Below, piece by piece: positions 1-9,864 of a stretch of 64,000 bases of DNA (within the stretch, counting starts at the first letter, position 1; each line of letters begins with the position of its first letter). This DNA comes from Adenophora triphylla var. japonica (Eukaryota; Streptophyta; Magnoliopsida; Asterales; Campanulaceae), in the NCBI GenBank assembly GCA_022495995.1, contig JAFEMH010000985.1:260001-324000 (forward strand), in the 5' to 3' direction. A model generated the notes under the pieces. It was not told where the DNA came from, made no database searches, and was given only the letters and a program-made list of their open reading frames with translations. The position numbers and the translations under genes are program-made.

Positions 1-183
1 GGGTATAGGGCATAGGGTATAGGGCATAGGGCATAGGGCATAGGGCATAGGGCATATTGCATAAGGCATAGGGCATAGGGCATAGGGCATAGGGCATAGG
101 GTATAGGGCATAGGGTATAGGGCATAGGGTATAGGGCATAGGGTATAGGGTATAGGGTATAGGGTATAGGGCATAGGGTATAG
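1..183. repeat. Heptamer tandem repeat AGGGCAT / AGGGTAT
   Basis: About 26 head-to-tail copies of a 7-bp unit alternate between AGGGCAT and AGGGTAT, with one disturbed patch near 55-66. The TATAGGG variant differs by one base from the Arabidopsis-type telomere unit TTTAGGG, but no true TTTAGGG run is present. The array ends at a GGAAATTTCCGCCGCT motif like the CACTA subterminal repeats, so it probably lies inside the CACTA element that enters from the left edge. Confidence 0.9.
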
Positions 184-199
184 GGAAATTTCCGCCGCT

Positions 200-304
<105 letters not shown>

Positions 305-318
305 CGGAATTCTACAGC

Positions 319-914
319 GAGTATGGTCCGAATATCACTTTTGTGGATGTTTACGCTAGCACCCATATTCGGAATTCTACAGCGCCCGATCAACCTCCGC
401 AATGGGTTGACGATCGATCTGCTACTGCCTTTGTAAGTAAACTACCATTAAATGACTTGATTTTGAATATGTAAATTTATTTATGTACCTTACATTGTGT
501 ATATGATTATAATTGTTTGTTTTATTTTTTCGTGCCGCATATCAAGCCGCCGTTGTTCCCGATGGAACGCCTCCCGGCGAGCCCGTCCCCTTCGTGCACG
601 ATGTTTGGCGGGAGGTCACCTCTCGAGGACATCCGAGGAGAGGAGCCCGAGTGTTAGGGATGGGGGATTACGGGCGGCAATGCCCGTCGGCGTCGACCGG
701 CCGTCGGAGAAATGTTGACCGGCCCATGTTTCATGATCCGAGGGTCGACACTGAGGCTGCGTTGGAGGAGGAGAGAGACGCGAGCGGGCAAAGCTTGCGG
801 ATGCTTTGGCGGTTCGAGACGCGGATGCGGGAGGAGAACGATCGACGCCATGCGAGACTCGAGAGACAATTGGCGGCGGTTGATGGCTCGTCTCGGCCCG
901 GACTCCCAGGATAA
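319..914 (+). pseudogene. CACTA Transposase_24-like protein, C-terminal remnant
   Basis: The frame starting at 319 reads EYGPNITFVDVYASTHIR and then QPPQWVDDRSATAF, which fits the plant Transposase_24 pattern (xxFVxTH...W.DERS). It stops at a good splice donor (GTAAGT, 433-438). After a probable intron of about 110 bp, the frame 513-914 carries a GRVLGMGDYGR-like segment, comparable to the GRVYGLGS part of that domain, followed by a charged, coiled-coil-like tail with stop at 912-914. The acceptor is not obvious; AG near 544 is a candidate. A 16-bp direct repeat (TCGGAATTCTACAGCG) occurs at 304 and 369. Upstream exons are absent because the frame begins at the TAA array. Family assignment rests on motif recall and was not searched. 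Confidence 0.6.
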
Positions 915-1008
915 TTCCCGGCGTCCCAGGTTGATTGCGGACTTTTTTAGACATTGTTGTATTAATTTATACTTGTTTGTAAACATTTGAGACATTTGGT
1001 ACCCGCGG

Positions 1009-1138
1009 AGCCCTCCCGCCTCTCCCCCTCCCCGCTCCACCCTCTCCCCCTCCCCGCTCCACCCCTCTCCCCCTCTCCCCCTTCCCCCCTTCCCCCTCTC
1101 CCCCTATCCCCCTATCCCCCTCCCCCTCTCCCCCTCCC
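1009..1138. repeat. Polypyrimidine CTCCCC-rich tract in CACTA 3' region
   Basis: About 130 bp of C/T-only sequence made of imperfect CTCCCC and CTATCCC units. The flanking parts of 915-1,274 are AT-rich and hold no coding signal. Confidence 0.9.
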
Positions 1139-1274
1139 GAATTGGTACGGTGGTATTTAGTTTTTTTTATTTGGTATTTGGTATTTGAATTTTAGTTTTT
1201 ATAGTTTTAGTTTTAGAAATTGAAATGTTATATCGTGTACAAAAATTTTGGTTTTTGATATTTTAAAATATTTT

Positions 1275-1705
1275 TTTTTAATTTATTTGAGAATCGCCGA
1301 CGGAATTTTCCGTCGCTGAAATTAATCTTGAAAGAAAAATTAATTAAATAAATTAATTTCGGCGGCGGAAATTTCCGTGTTTGTAATAAAATTAATTTAA
1401 TTAAATTAATTCACGACGGAATTTCCGACGCTATAATCATTTAATTTTTATTTAATTTTTGATTTCAATGGCGGAAAATTCCGTCATTGTAATAAAATTT
1501 AAATTAAAATTAAATAATTTCGGCGACGGTATTTTCCGCCGTGAAATAATTTAATTTTAATTTAAATTTTATTACAGCTGACGGAATTTTCATTGTAAAT
1601 TAATTTAATTAAATTAATTTTTATTACAGCGACGGAAATTTCCGCCGCTGAAATGAATATTTAATTAAATTAAATTAATATAGCGGCGGATATTTCCGTC
1701 GCTGT
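1275..1705. repeat. CACTA subterminal palindromic repeats (left block)
   Basis: About eight copies of a palindrome of the form GCGACGGAAATTTCCGTCGC, many degenerate, are spaced roughly 50-70 bp apart by AAATTAATTTAATT-type filler. Clustered subterminal repeats of this kind are transposase-binding sites in CACTA elements (family knowledge). The last copy ends at 1,704, abutting the element 1 LTR. Confidence 0.85.
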
Positions 1706-3148
1706 TGAAATTACCCGGATCCGGCTCGCGCGCGGAGCCCCGGCATCTCGCATTCGTCGACCGGGGAAGTCGCCGGATCAGAAGCGGCACAATCGCGCCC
1801 CGGCATCTGGCTTATTCCGTTTTAGCGTTGCGTGTTGGAGGTGTCTCGCCGTTTTGCTTTGTAGAGTCGCCACGCCGTTTTTATTAAGCCCAAAACATTG
1901 AAAAAGGGCATCAGTTTAAAGATAAATTTTAAACTGTTTTTGTGTGATGAGATTTTGAGTTCGGAGGTCAGATGACTCCTCGGGAAGAGAATATTAGAAT
2001 ATTAGAGCTCACCCGAGTAGCCTCGTAAAACGAGTCTTTCGGATACCCCTAATATCCTTTAAAAAGTTGTGTGTGTGTGTGTGTGCTTTTAAAAATGCAT
2101 GCTGTATCGGATGTCTACATTGTATTGAAATGTATTGAAATAGAATAGGAAGGAAGCCTTACCTATGTTGGTTCGTGTCTGTCTTCCGCGGGGAATAGTG
2201 TTTGAGGTCGGAGTAGCGTTAGGATTGCTTTGGGGATGCGGTTGTCCGCGGACGAGTTTCGGCGTGAGTTGAGGTTGTAGGCTGCGTTCGGGCGAAGGTT
2301 CGGCGTGCGTGGGGATCGTCGGGACCACTCGGGCGAAGGTTCGGCGTGCGTTGTGGTGGCGAGAGTCACTCACCGGGCGAGTTTCGCGTGGTTTGGGATC
2401 GTCGGTTTGACTCGGAAAGAGCCGGGACAGGGAAAGACCGAGGAGGCCTCGGAGTACCACGAGGGCCTCGAGTACCTCGAGAGTGCCTCGGGGCGCGCGG
2501 GAGCGTCTCGGGAGCGCTCGGAGAGGCTTCGGAGCACCTCGAGGGGCTCGGAAGGCCTCGGAAGGATCCGAAGGGCGGGAATGCCTCGAAAGGGCTTAGA
2601 AGGGGAGCCGAAGGCTTAGGGAGGAAGAGAGAAGAGGGAGGTGTGAAAAATGAGGAGGGAGCCCTCTATTTATAGTCTCGAATTTGGTGCAAAGAGGTCC
2701 GTACGGACCTCATTGGTTATCGAGGATTTTGGTTTTCCTCGATTTGAGGGAATATGCAATGATGGTGAATATTACGGAAATGATGATGTCCCCTTGCAAA
2801 GAGGTCCGTACGGACCATCTTGCATGCAAAGAGGTCCGTACGGACCAAGTACGCATGGAAACCATCATTTCTCCGGGATTTGAGGAATATTGTGGACTTT
2901 AAGGGGATTTAGTAATTATGGAAACAAAGAGGTCCGTACGGACCTATATTGCTTTTCCAGTTTCCTAAAAATTCCCGAAAGGCCCTTTTGTCCCTTTTTA
3001 TCCCAGAAAGGCTCCTCCCCTAGTTTGGTTGGGGGTTTGAGAGGGTTTTGAGAGGGTTTTGAGTGAGAGAGGTCTACGAGGCTGCGTGGATGAGTGCACG
3101 GTGTTTCCCGTGTGTTTGAAAGGGAGTGATCCAGATTGGGGTACTTAC
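1706..3148 (-). repeat. LTR-A, 3' LTR of element 1
   Basis: In plus orientation it begins TGAAATTACCC and ends GTACTTAC. It has lost the final A seen in its partner at 14,114. It contains a (GT)n run near 2,069, a U5-side hairpin CTCGTAAAACGAG at 2,022-2,034, and the promoter module listed separately. The element reads on the minus strand, so U3 is at the right end. Confidence 0.88.
2666..2944 (-). promoter_or_regulatory. LTR-A promoter: TATA box with four upstream palindromes
   Basis: On the minus strand CTATAAATAG lies at 2,666-2,675. Upstream of it (higher coordinates) the palindrome GGTCCGTACGGACC occurs at 2,696-2,709, 2,803-2,816, 2,833-2,846 and 2,931-2,944, usually preceded by CAAAGA. 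The first copy begins 21 bp from the TATA box, and the two central copies are exactly 30 bp apart. Position and conservation in all three LTRs point to a transcription-factor site. The CGTAC core resembles SBP/SPL binding cores, which is only a suggestion. Confidence 0.7.
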
Positions 3149-3430
3149 GAAGCCCTCGGCGGCGTCACTTATGAAGGAAGTGGGGTCGATAAGATAAGGG
3201 TCCTAATGTCTGGATCGCGTCTTTGGGAGAGGAAGTGACCGTGAGGGTCAAAGTGAGGACGTGGTGGCGTCCTTTTGGGTGACCGTTTAGGTCAATAGGG
3301 ACCACGTGATAGGATTCCTACGTATCCACAGCGGGAATCAAGCACAGTCGTAGTTCGGGTGTGGGGTGAGTGTTTTTGTGAATGCGGGCGTGGTGGTGCC
3401 ACAGAGTGTTGTGTGACCGCCGAGGTCGGT
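3149..3430 (-). other. Polypurine tract and start of element 1 3' untranslated region
   Basis: Directly right of LTR-A the minus strand reads CCGAGGGCTTC, the purine-rich primer site for plus-strand DNA synthesis. The same position in element 3 (20,742) reads CCGAGGGGCTTC. A CCTACG...CGTAG inverted-repeat module spans 3,317-3,358. No coding signal was seen. Confidence 0.6.
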
Positions 3431-4290
3431 GGTGATGGGACGTGGTGGCGTCTGGGTGACCGTATAGGTCGGTGATAAGGGCGTGGTGGCGTCGCAGGTG
3501 GCCGTATAGGTCGGTGATAAGGACGTGGTGGCGTCGGGAGTGACCGTATAGGTCGGTGATAAGGACGTGGTGGCGTCGGGGTGGCCGTATAGGTCGGTGA
3601 TAAGGACGTGGTGGCGTCCTGGGTGGCCGTATAGGTCGGTGATAAGGACGTGGTGGCGTCAGGTGACCGTGTATCGTCGGTGATAAGGGCGTGGTGGCGT
3701 CAGGGTGACCCGTATAGGTCGGTGATAAGGGCGTGGTGGCGTCAGGGTGACGCATGGAGTCGGTGATAAGGGCGTGGTGGCGTCACAGGTGGACGCATAG
3801 GTCGGTGATAAGAGCGTGGTGGCGTCTGGGTGGCCGTATAGGTCGGTGATAAGGGACGTGGTGGCGTCGGGGTGACCGCATGGGTCGGTGATAAGGACGT
3901 GGTGGCGTCACAGGTGACCGTATAGGTCGGTGATAAGGACGTGGTGGCGTCCAGGTGGCCGTATAGGTCGGTGATAAGGGACGTGGTGGCGTCGGGGTGG
4001 CCGTATAGGTCGGTGATAAGGACGTGGTGGCGTCGGGTGGCCGTATAGGTCGGTGATAAGGACGTGGTGGCGTCGGGGTGACCGCATATCGTCGGTGATA
4101 AGGGCGTGGTGGCGTCGGGGTGGCCGTATAGGTCGGTGATAAGAACGTGGTGGCGTCAGGGTAGCCGTATAGGTCGGTGATAAGGAACGTGGTGGCGTCA
4201 GGGGTGGCCGTATAGGTCGGTGATAAGGAGCGTGGTGGCGTCGGGGTGACCGCATAGGTCGGTGTGAGGACGTGGTGGCGTCACAGGATG
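3430..4290. repeat. 42-bp tandem array, about 20 copies
   Basis: Units of 41-42 bp contain GTATAGGTCGGTGATAAG and GTGGTGGCGTC, with single-base indels between copies. The array lies between pol-side sequence and the 3' LTR on the minus strand, the hypervariable 3' untranslated region where Tat elements are known to carry satellite-like arrays. Long open frames on the minus strand here are artefacts of the repeat. Confidence 0.92.
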
Positions 4291-4299
4291 AAATTTTAC

Positions 4300-4535
4300 G
4301 ATTTTCCTAATCGGGTGGTTTAAGGCCTTGGGCGGCGATAGTGATTTGGGAGATTTATACGGTCTTCGGACCGAGTGGTTTAGAGCCTTAGAGTGAGGAT
4401 AGTAGTTTGGGCGATTTATACGATCTCCGGGTGAGTGGTTTAAAGCCTTAGAGTGGAGATAGTGATGTGGTGATTTATACGGTCTCGGGTGAGTGGTTTA
4501 AAGCCTTAGAGTGCTGTGGTGAAGTAGTGAGGTTT
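4300..4535. repeat. Degenerate ~60-bp tandem repeat, four copies
   Basis: GAGTGGTTTAAAGCCTTAGA recurs about every 60 bp, each time followed by GATTTATACGGTCT-like text. It is a second, shorter array type in the element 1 3' region. The next 60 bp to 4,595 are unique. Confidence 0.8.
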
Positions 4536-4594
4536 GTGGTGAGTGGACGTGGTGATGTCTGAGTTGAAGTTTGTGTGAAGGCGTCTATACCTAA

Positions 4595-5165
4595 GTTGAG
4601 GCTTAGTTCGGGAGTATGAACCTAAGTTGTGACCTAGTTCGGAGTATGACCCTAAGTTGGGACCTAGTTCGAGAATATGACCTAAGTTGGGACCTAGTTC
4701 GGGAGTATGACCTAAGTTGGGGTTTAGTTTCGGGAGTATGAACCTAAATTGGGACCTAGTTCGGGAGTATGACCTAAGTTGTGGCCTAGTTCGGGAGTAT
4801 GACCTAAGTTGGGACCTAGTTCGGGAATATGACCTAAGTTGGGACCTAGTTCGGGAGTATGACCTAAGTTGGGGTTTAGTTTCGGGAGTATGAACCTAAA
4901 TTGGGACCTAGTTCGGGAGTATGACCTAAGTTGTGGCCTAGTTCGGGAGTATGACCTAAGTTGGGGTTTAGTTTCGGGAGTATGAACCTAAATTGGGACC
5001 TAGTTCGGGAGTATGACCTAAGTTGTGGCCTAGTTCGGGAGTATGACCTAAGTTGGGGTTTAGTTTCGGGAGTATGAACCTAAATTGGGACCTAGTTCGG
5101 GAGTATGACCTAAGTTGGGACCTAGTATGACCTAAGGTAGAGAGTATGACCTAAGTTGAGACTTA
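4595..5165. repeat. 30-bp tandem array with ~90-bp higher-order pattern
   Basis: About 18 copies of a 30-bp unit (GACCTAAGTTGGGACCTAGT then TCGGGAGTAT). A variant containing GGGTTTAGTTTCGGGAG appears near 4,722, 4,873, 4,964 and 5,055. The last spacings are about 90 bp, so three-unit blocks appear to have been duplicated together. Confidence 0.9.
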
Positions 5166-5209
5166 TTCTAAGGCGTGCGGACCTAAGTTGAGTTTGATGG
5201 GCATTTTGT

Positions 5210-6520
5210 GGATCCTATATGGAACTTTGTTTGTGGGAATTTTGGAAAGGCATCATGCCGTCTTTGGGACTCTTCTTTTTATGTAGCATTTATTACGGCT
5301 ATGTATTGCGTTTGAAGTTTATTGACATACCTTTCTTTGTGTTTACTGTAGGGATGAGGCACCTTTGTGAGGAGGAAGTTGAATTGTTGAGGACGTGGGC
5401 GCCTCGGCCGAGATGAAGAGGGCGTGGTGGCGTCTACGGCTGAATTCTTTGAAGTGTTAGAGGCATGGGGCGCCTCGATCGAGTTGTTGAAATGTTGAGG
5501 ACGTGTGGCGCCCACGGCCAAAGATTCTTTGAAATGCTGCGGATGCGGCTGGCGTTTTGACGAAGTCGGTGAAAGGATGAGGACGCGACGGAGCCTTTGT
5601 TCGAACTTGCGGTGAGGGCGAGGTGGAACCTCTGCCGAACTTGGTGAGGCGAGTAGCGCCTCTGTCTGAACTTTCGGTGAGGGCGAGATGGAGCCTGCTG
5701 TCGAACTTGGTGAGGGCGAGGTAGCGCCTCTGTGAACTTGCGGTGAGGGCGAGGTGGAACCTCTGTCTGAACTTGGTGAGGGCGAGGTAGCGCCTCTGCG
5801 AACTTGGTGAGGGCGAGGTAGCGCCTCTGTCGAACTTGCGGGGAGGGCGAGATGGAGCCTGCATGTCTGAACTTGGTGAGGCGAGGTAGCGCCTGCTGTG
5901 AACTTGCGGTGAGGGCGAGATGGAGCCTCTGTCTGAACTTGGTGAGGCGAGGTAGCGCCTCTGTCTGAACTTGCGGTGAGGGCGAGGTGGAACCTCTGTG
6001 CGAACTTGGTGAGGGCGAGGTAGCGCCTCTGTCGAACTTGCGGGGAGGGCGAGGTGGAATCTCTGTACGAACTTGGTGAGGCGAGGTAGCGCCTGCTGTC
6101 GAACTTGCGGGGAGGGCGAGATGGAGCCTCTGTCTGAACTTGGTGAGGGCGAGGTAGCGCCTCTGTGCGAACTTGCGGTGAGGGCGAGGTGGAACCTCTG
6201 TCTGAAATTGGTGAGGGCGAGTAGCGCCTGCATGCGAACTTGCGGTGAGGGCGAGATGGCGCCTCTGTGCGAACTTGCGGTGAGGGCGAGATGGAGCCTC
6301 TGTCGAACTTGGCGGGGACGTGGGATGCCTCGAGTCTTTGGACAAGGAGAGGAGGGATGGCTCGTCTTCTTTTTCCTTCTTCATTCTTATTCCTGTGGAC
6401 TTCTTGGATTATCCGGTCGAGGAAGGTGTTGGGTTCACCGAGGACAATGAGGTGGCTGGCGGAGGCGCCGAGATGCCGAATTTCTCGTTTATGGAGGAGG
6501 ATGATGATGAATCGGATTAG
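5210..6520 (+). pseudogene. Element 1 antisense gene 1, remnant with acidic C-terminus
   Basis: On the plus strand, antisense to the element's own gag, a frame ends FSFMEEDDDESD with a TAG at 6,518-6,520. The equivalent gene in element 2 ends ELLSEEDLGEDDDAEESD at 15,400, and the following 3' untranslated sequences are clearly homologous. Upstream, the 5,590-6,310 array reads in one plus frame as ELGEGEVAPL / GEGEMEPLSEL peptide units, so the array may have expanded inside the coding sequence before frameshifts broke it. The product is unknown; similar antisense genes are known from other Tat elements. A full-length frame cannot be traced. Confidence 0.45.
5590..6310. repeat. ~34+34-bp alternating tandem array within antisense gene 1
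   Basis: Two related half-units alternate: one with GAACTTGCGGTGAGGGCGAG and ATGGAGCCTC, the other with GAACTTGGTGAGGGCGAG and GTAGCGCCTC. There are about ten pairs. Junctions vary as CTGTCT, CTGTG, GCTGTC and GCATGTCT, an indel pattern that may partly reflect consensus errors. Confidence 0.9.
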
Positions 6521-6790
6521 GGCTCTTTTTCTTTTCCTCTTTCCATTGTTTTTTTTTGTAGAGCAACAGACATTTTGTACACTGTAATAAAACACTTGTA
6601 TTTGCATGACAAAGTATTTTATTTAAGATGTAATGACGTATTTGTGATTCCGGGATTGACCTAGGAATTGTTGCTAGCTTATTATTATTTTTGTGCATGT
6701 CGCATGGCTGGGAATGTATTTGTGGTTAGTGGAGGCTGAGGAAGCTTTGGCAGGTTTTACGGCGGTTGGGGCTGAAGCGGCTTTGTGAGT
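6521..6790 (+). terminator. 3' untranslated region and poly(A) signal of antisense gene 1 (element 1)
   Basis: Sequence after the stop codon, including GCAACAGACATTT, AATAAA at 6,586-6,591 and ACTTGTATTTGCATG, is conserved with 15,401-15,600 of element 2. Conservation of a non-coding tail next to a shared stop codon supports a real plus-strand transcript. Confidence 0.6.
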
Positions 6791-7850
6791 TTCATGAGCG
6801 GCGGCGGGAGTGATGTCTCCAGGGACGCGTTCGCTTTGTGCTTGACAGCCCCTCTTTTTGGGGTGAGCTAACTCAGGATATGTGACGGTGCTCTGTTGGA
6901 TGTGGCAGGCCATTGTCGGGCGGGCGAGGATATCATTCCTTTGGTTAGAAACCTTCCACGGTGTGGATCGTGCAGTGATGAGAACCGATTCATGCGGGGA
7001 AGCCCCTGCTTTGCTTGCATTATGGTTGCGAGAAGAGGCTTCAAGCCATGCACGAGTCTCCGGCGTCTCTTTGTCCGTGGACATTTGCTCGATGACCTCT
7101 TGTCTTGGACATGGATCGATGCAGCAGGAGAGATGGATAGCATATCTTGGTACGCATCGAATTCGTTGGTGGGTTTCCCTTTGGGGGATTGAAACTAGGA
7201 GGGCTGTCGGGAAGGTTCCTATGTTGTCGAGTTCCGTGTTTGCCTTGGTCCTCTTTACGTGTTCCGTTGCTTGTTTCCCGTCGGTTCGGGATGAGGCGAG
7301 AGCCTTTCTTTGGTGAGATGACATTGCCAGCGTGGAGGTAGCTTCTTTCGCATGACAGATCTGATGCTTTTATGTATTTTACGAGGGTATGGAAGTATTC
7401 CGCTTTCCCTCTGTGGTGCTCCTTAGATGCGGGAGAATGTTGTCTTGACCATCGAGTACCTGGATTGGTATGAGTAGCATATCGGGCGGACCCAAGTGGT
7501 TTTGGGGAGCGGGCGTGAAGCAGTGCAGGGCAAGATTGTCGTCTCCGCTATAGCCTTAGGAGTGCGAAGCTTGGTCTAACCCTCGGGATGTCATGGGAGA
7601 CGCTTTGTTTGACTACGGGACTCGAGTTGTGACGGGCTGGCGGGGAGAGGTCCCCTTTGCGGGCTCGTAGGGAGGAGATCCGAGCCGAGGCACGGGTGAG
7701 CGATGCTCGAGAGCGGCGGATTCGTTTGACACGACAAGGAGGACTCTGATCTCGGAATGAGGAGACGAGAACTCGCTCATGGGGAATGAAAAAAAAGACT
7801 TGTTGGGGACGAGGGAGGAAAGGAAAGAGTGATGAAGGGCCAAACGCGAG
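6791..7850 (+). pseudogene. Element 1 antisense gene 2 (DUF7745/plant-mobile-domain-like), 5'-deleted
   Basis: The plus-strand sequence aligns with 16,340-17,400 of element 2. Recognisable segments are LLALWLREEASSHARVSGVS, RWIAYLGTHRIRWWVSL and VACFPSVRDEARAF. About 700 bp corresponding to 15,650-16,340, including the start codon, N-terminal domain and palindromic promoter, is missing, and several frameshifts are present. It is a dead copy. The intact-most copy is at 15,902. Confidence 0.7.
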
Positions 7851-9500
7851 TAGCATGGAATGACCTTCTGAAACACTGAGTATCCATTCATCGGCATTGC
7901 AGACACATTGATTGTTAAATGTTTTAAGTTGTCTTTTAGCATGTTGTGAATCGAGAGTGGACCGTGCTTGAACTCATCAAAAAGTGTTTTAACTGTGATG
8001 ATTTGTGATTTACTTTTAAAGCTTTGTCGAGACGCAAAATCTCTTGTTTGCTTCTTTCCTGAGCCTTGGTGGCATCAATTTTTGGAATTTTGTGTATTCC
8101 TTAGACCGAACCAATGAAGGCTGCCTACGTTCCCCTCGGACTGAGAGGCTCAGGTCTGCGTAGTTCGACCCTCTTTTGTGGGAGAAATGACTCGTAATGT
8201 ACACTTGCAAGGGCGTATTTATTTTTGAAAAGGTGGGAACGGGTCCCCTTTTGTGTGAATGCCTTATTTGATGTGGGCACAAAAGAAATGCTTTTGGGTT
8301 TGACTCTTTTGAGAGAGTATGAGTACTAAAAAGCTTGTAAAAGTGTATGGAAGCCCTTGCTGACAGAAAATCAGTGTTTAGCTCTATTGTCCTATTTTGT
8401 AGAAAAAGAAGACTTGTCGAGACAATTGAAAACTTGATTTGTTCACAATGATCACTTGTTTGCTTAAAACCCTTTGTTGATGTTCGGGTTATTCAACAAT
8501 TAAACCTGATATGCTTTGATTAATGAGGAGAAAGTCAACCGGTATCAAGGATCGAGTTGATGCAGTGTGAAAGAAGGTTTGTGTATAGGAGAGGTCATTG
8601 ATGAGACCGGGTTTGTGGATTTGTATGTGTTTATGACCGGACCATTTCTGGTTGCCTACGTTCCCCTTGAGACAAGGAGCTCAGGTCGACGTAGTTCGGG
8701 TCGAACCGTGTTTGGCTTTGGGGCCAGGGCATGAATATTTGTGCGGCCTTTGACGAAAAGGCTCGGAAAGCTGAATGATGAGGCACGGGCCTTGAGGTGA
8801 TTTCTTGACAAGTCGTATTTGACAGTCTTTTCAGTGACTCCCTTGCTTCTTGATCGTTGGCTCTGGGTCTTTGACCTCATTTATTTTTGTGAAGCTTCTG
8901 CTTGAGCTCTTTTTTTTTGTAGCTTCTGCTTGAGCTTTTTTTTTTTTGTAGCTTCTGCTTGAGCTTCTTTTTTTTGTGCAGCTTACGCAGGCTCTTTTTT
9001 TTTGAAGCATTTGAGGGCGAAGGCAAGCCCTGCTTGAACTTTCTTGATGCGCACGAGGGCGAAGGCAAGCCCCTAGATTGTTGTCGACATGGGGTCAATC
9101 TTTTGATCTTTGAGTGACCTTTTGTTGTCCTTTGATGTTCCTGCCGTCGTTGACTTGGTCAAAGTGATGGTGGGGACATATTTTGGAAAGTGTATGGCTT
9201 GATGGAGGCCTTTGTGTGGGGTATGGTAAGGTGTATGGGGAGCTATCGATTGACTTTCTCACACCAATTAATCAAAGCATTAATCATTTGTGGAATTACT
9301 TGTTGAGCAATGCAAGTGATCACATAAAACAAAACCATTTCATTAAATGTAATGTGGGGTGCAAAATAATGTCTCAAGTCTAGCAAGAAAAGAAAGAAGA
9401 CTTATGTATAGAAAATTGAAGACTTAATTACAATGTCAGAGAGGACTTGATTGAATGAAAACAGTACTAGAACCTACGAGGTTTGGCTGTGTGATTCTTT
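7851..9500 (-). other. Non-coding block of element 1, shared with element 3
   Basis: No coding signal was recognised on either strand. From about 8,160 to 9,420 it matches 24,500-25,950 of element 3 in order: GACTCTTTTGAGAGAGTAT, CTGACAGAAAATCAGTGT, AAAACCCTTTGTTGATGTTC and GGGGTCAATCTTT. Two CCTACGTTCCCC...CGTAGTTCG inverted-repeat modules are at 8,123-8,168 and 8,654-8,700. T-rich runs with GAGCTTCTGCTT repeats lie at 8,885-9,000. Confidence 0.7.
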
Positions 9501-9864
9501 GATTTGCGTCTCTTTGGGCTCTTGACATTTCCCAAATTCATTTTGGTTAGAACCTTCTCGGCGGCTTGGGCTGATTTTCCTCTCGTTTGACAACATGCTT
9601 AAAGATTTGTTTTAATGCATTTTTCATTAATGTGTCTGCGTCTTTACCAAGTGAATCATTATTAACTGTTTTTGATTAGTTAATTTATCATTTGTTAAAG
9701 TGGCAATGAGGATACTCGAAAGGTCGATCATTTATTCAAAGCATAAGGAAGCGCGGTTTATGTTACAAACGCATAATCTTTAGGCGTAAGGCCATCGAAG
9801 CGACTCGAGAGACTCGAACATAAATACGACAGGACTCGGGGTCTTTTATTTTTGAAGATAGACT
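9501..9864 (-). other. PR-RT linker / intron-like segment of element 1
   Basis: This stretch aligns with 34,740-35,139 of element 2. Both share GATTTGCGTCTCTTT, TTTGACAACATGCTTAAAGA and GTGAATCATTATTAACT-type text. In Ogre/Tat elements an intron lies between protease and reverse transcriptase (family knowledge), and this AT-rich segment is in that place. In element 1 the flanking protease and reverse transcriptase are gone. Confidence 0.5.

Noticed and set aside
1..183. Chromosome end (telomere)
   Set aside because: Units are AGGGCAT/AGGGTAT, not TTTAGGG, and the array passes into transposon sequence.
3318..4255. Long minus-strand frames with HHVLITDLYGH-type peptide repeats
   Set aside because: They are by-products of the 42-bp array, whose unit is a multiple of three. 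Indels shift the frame repeatedly and there is no start context or homology.
5279..6607. Minus-strand frames of up to 442 codons rich in RPHRKF and SPSPQV repeats
   Set aside because: They arise from the 5,590-6,310 tandem array read on the wrong strand. The plus strand carries the acidic tail and conserved poly(A) region, so the minus frames are shadows.
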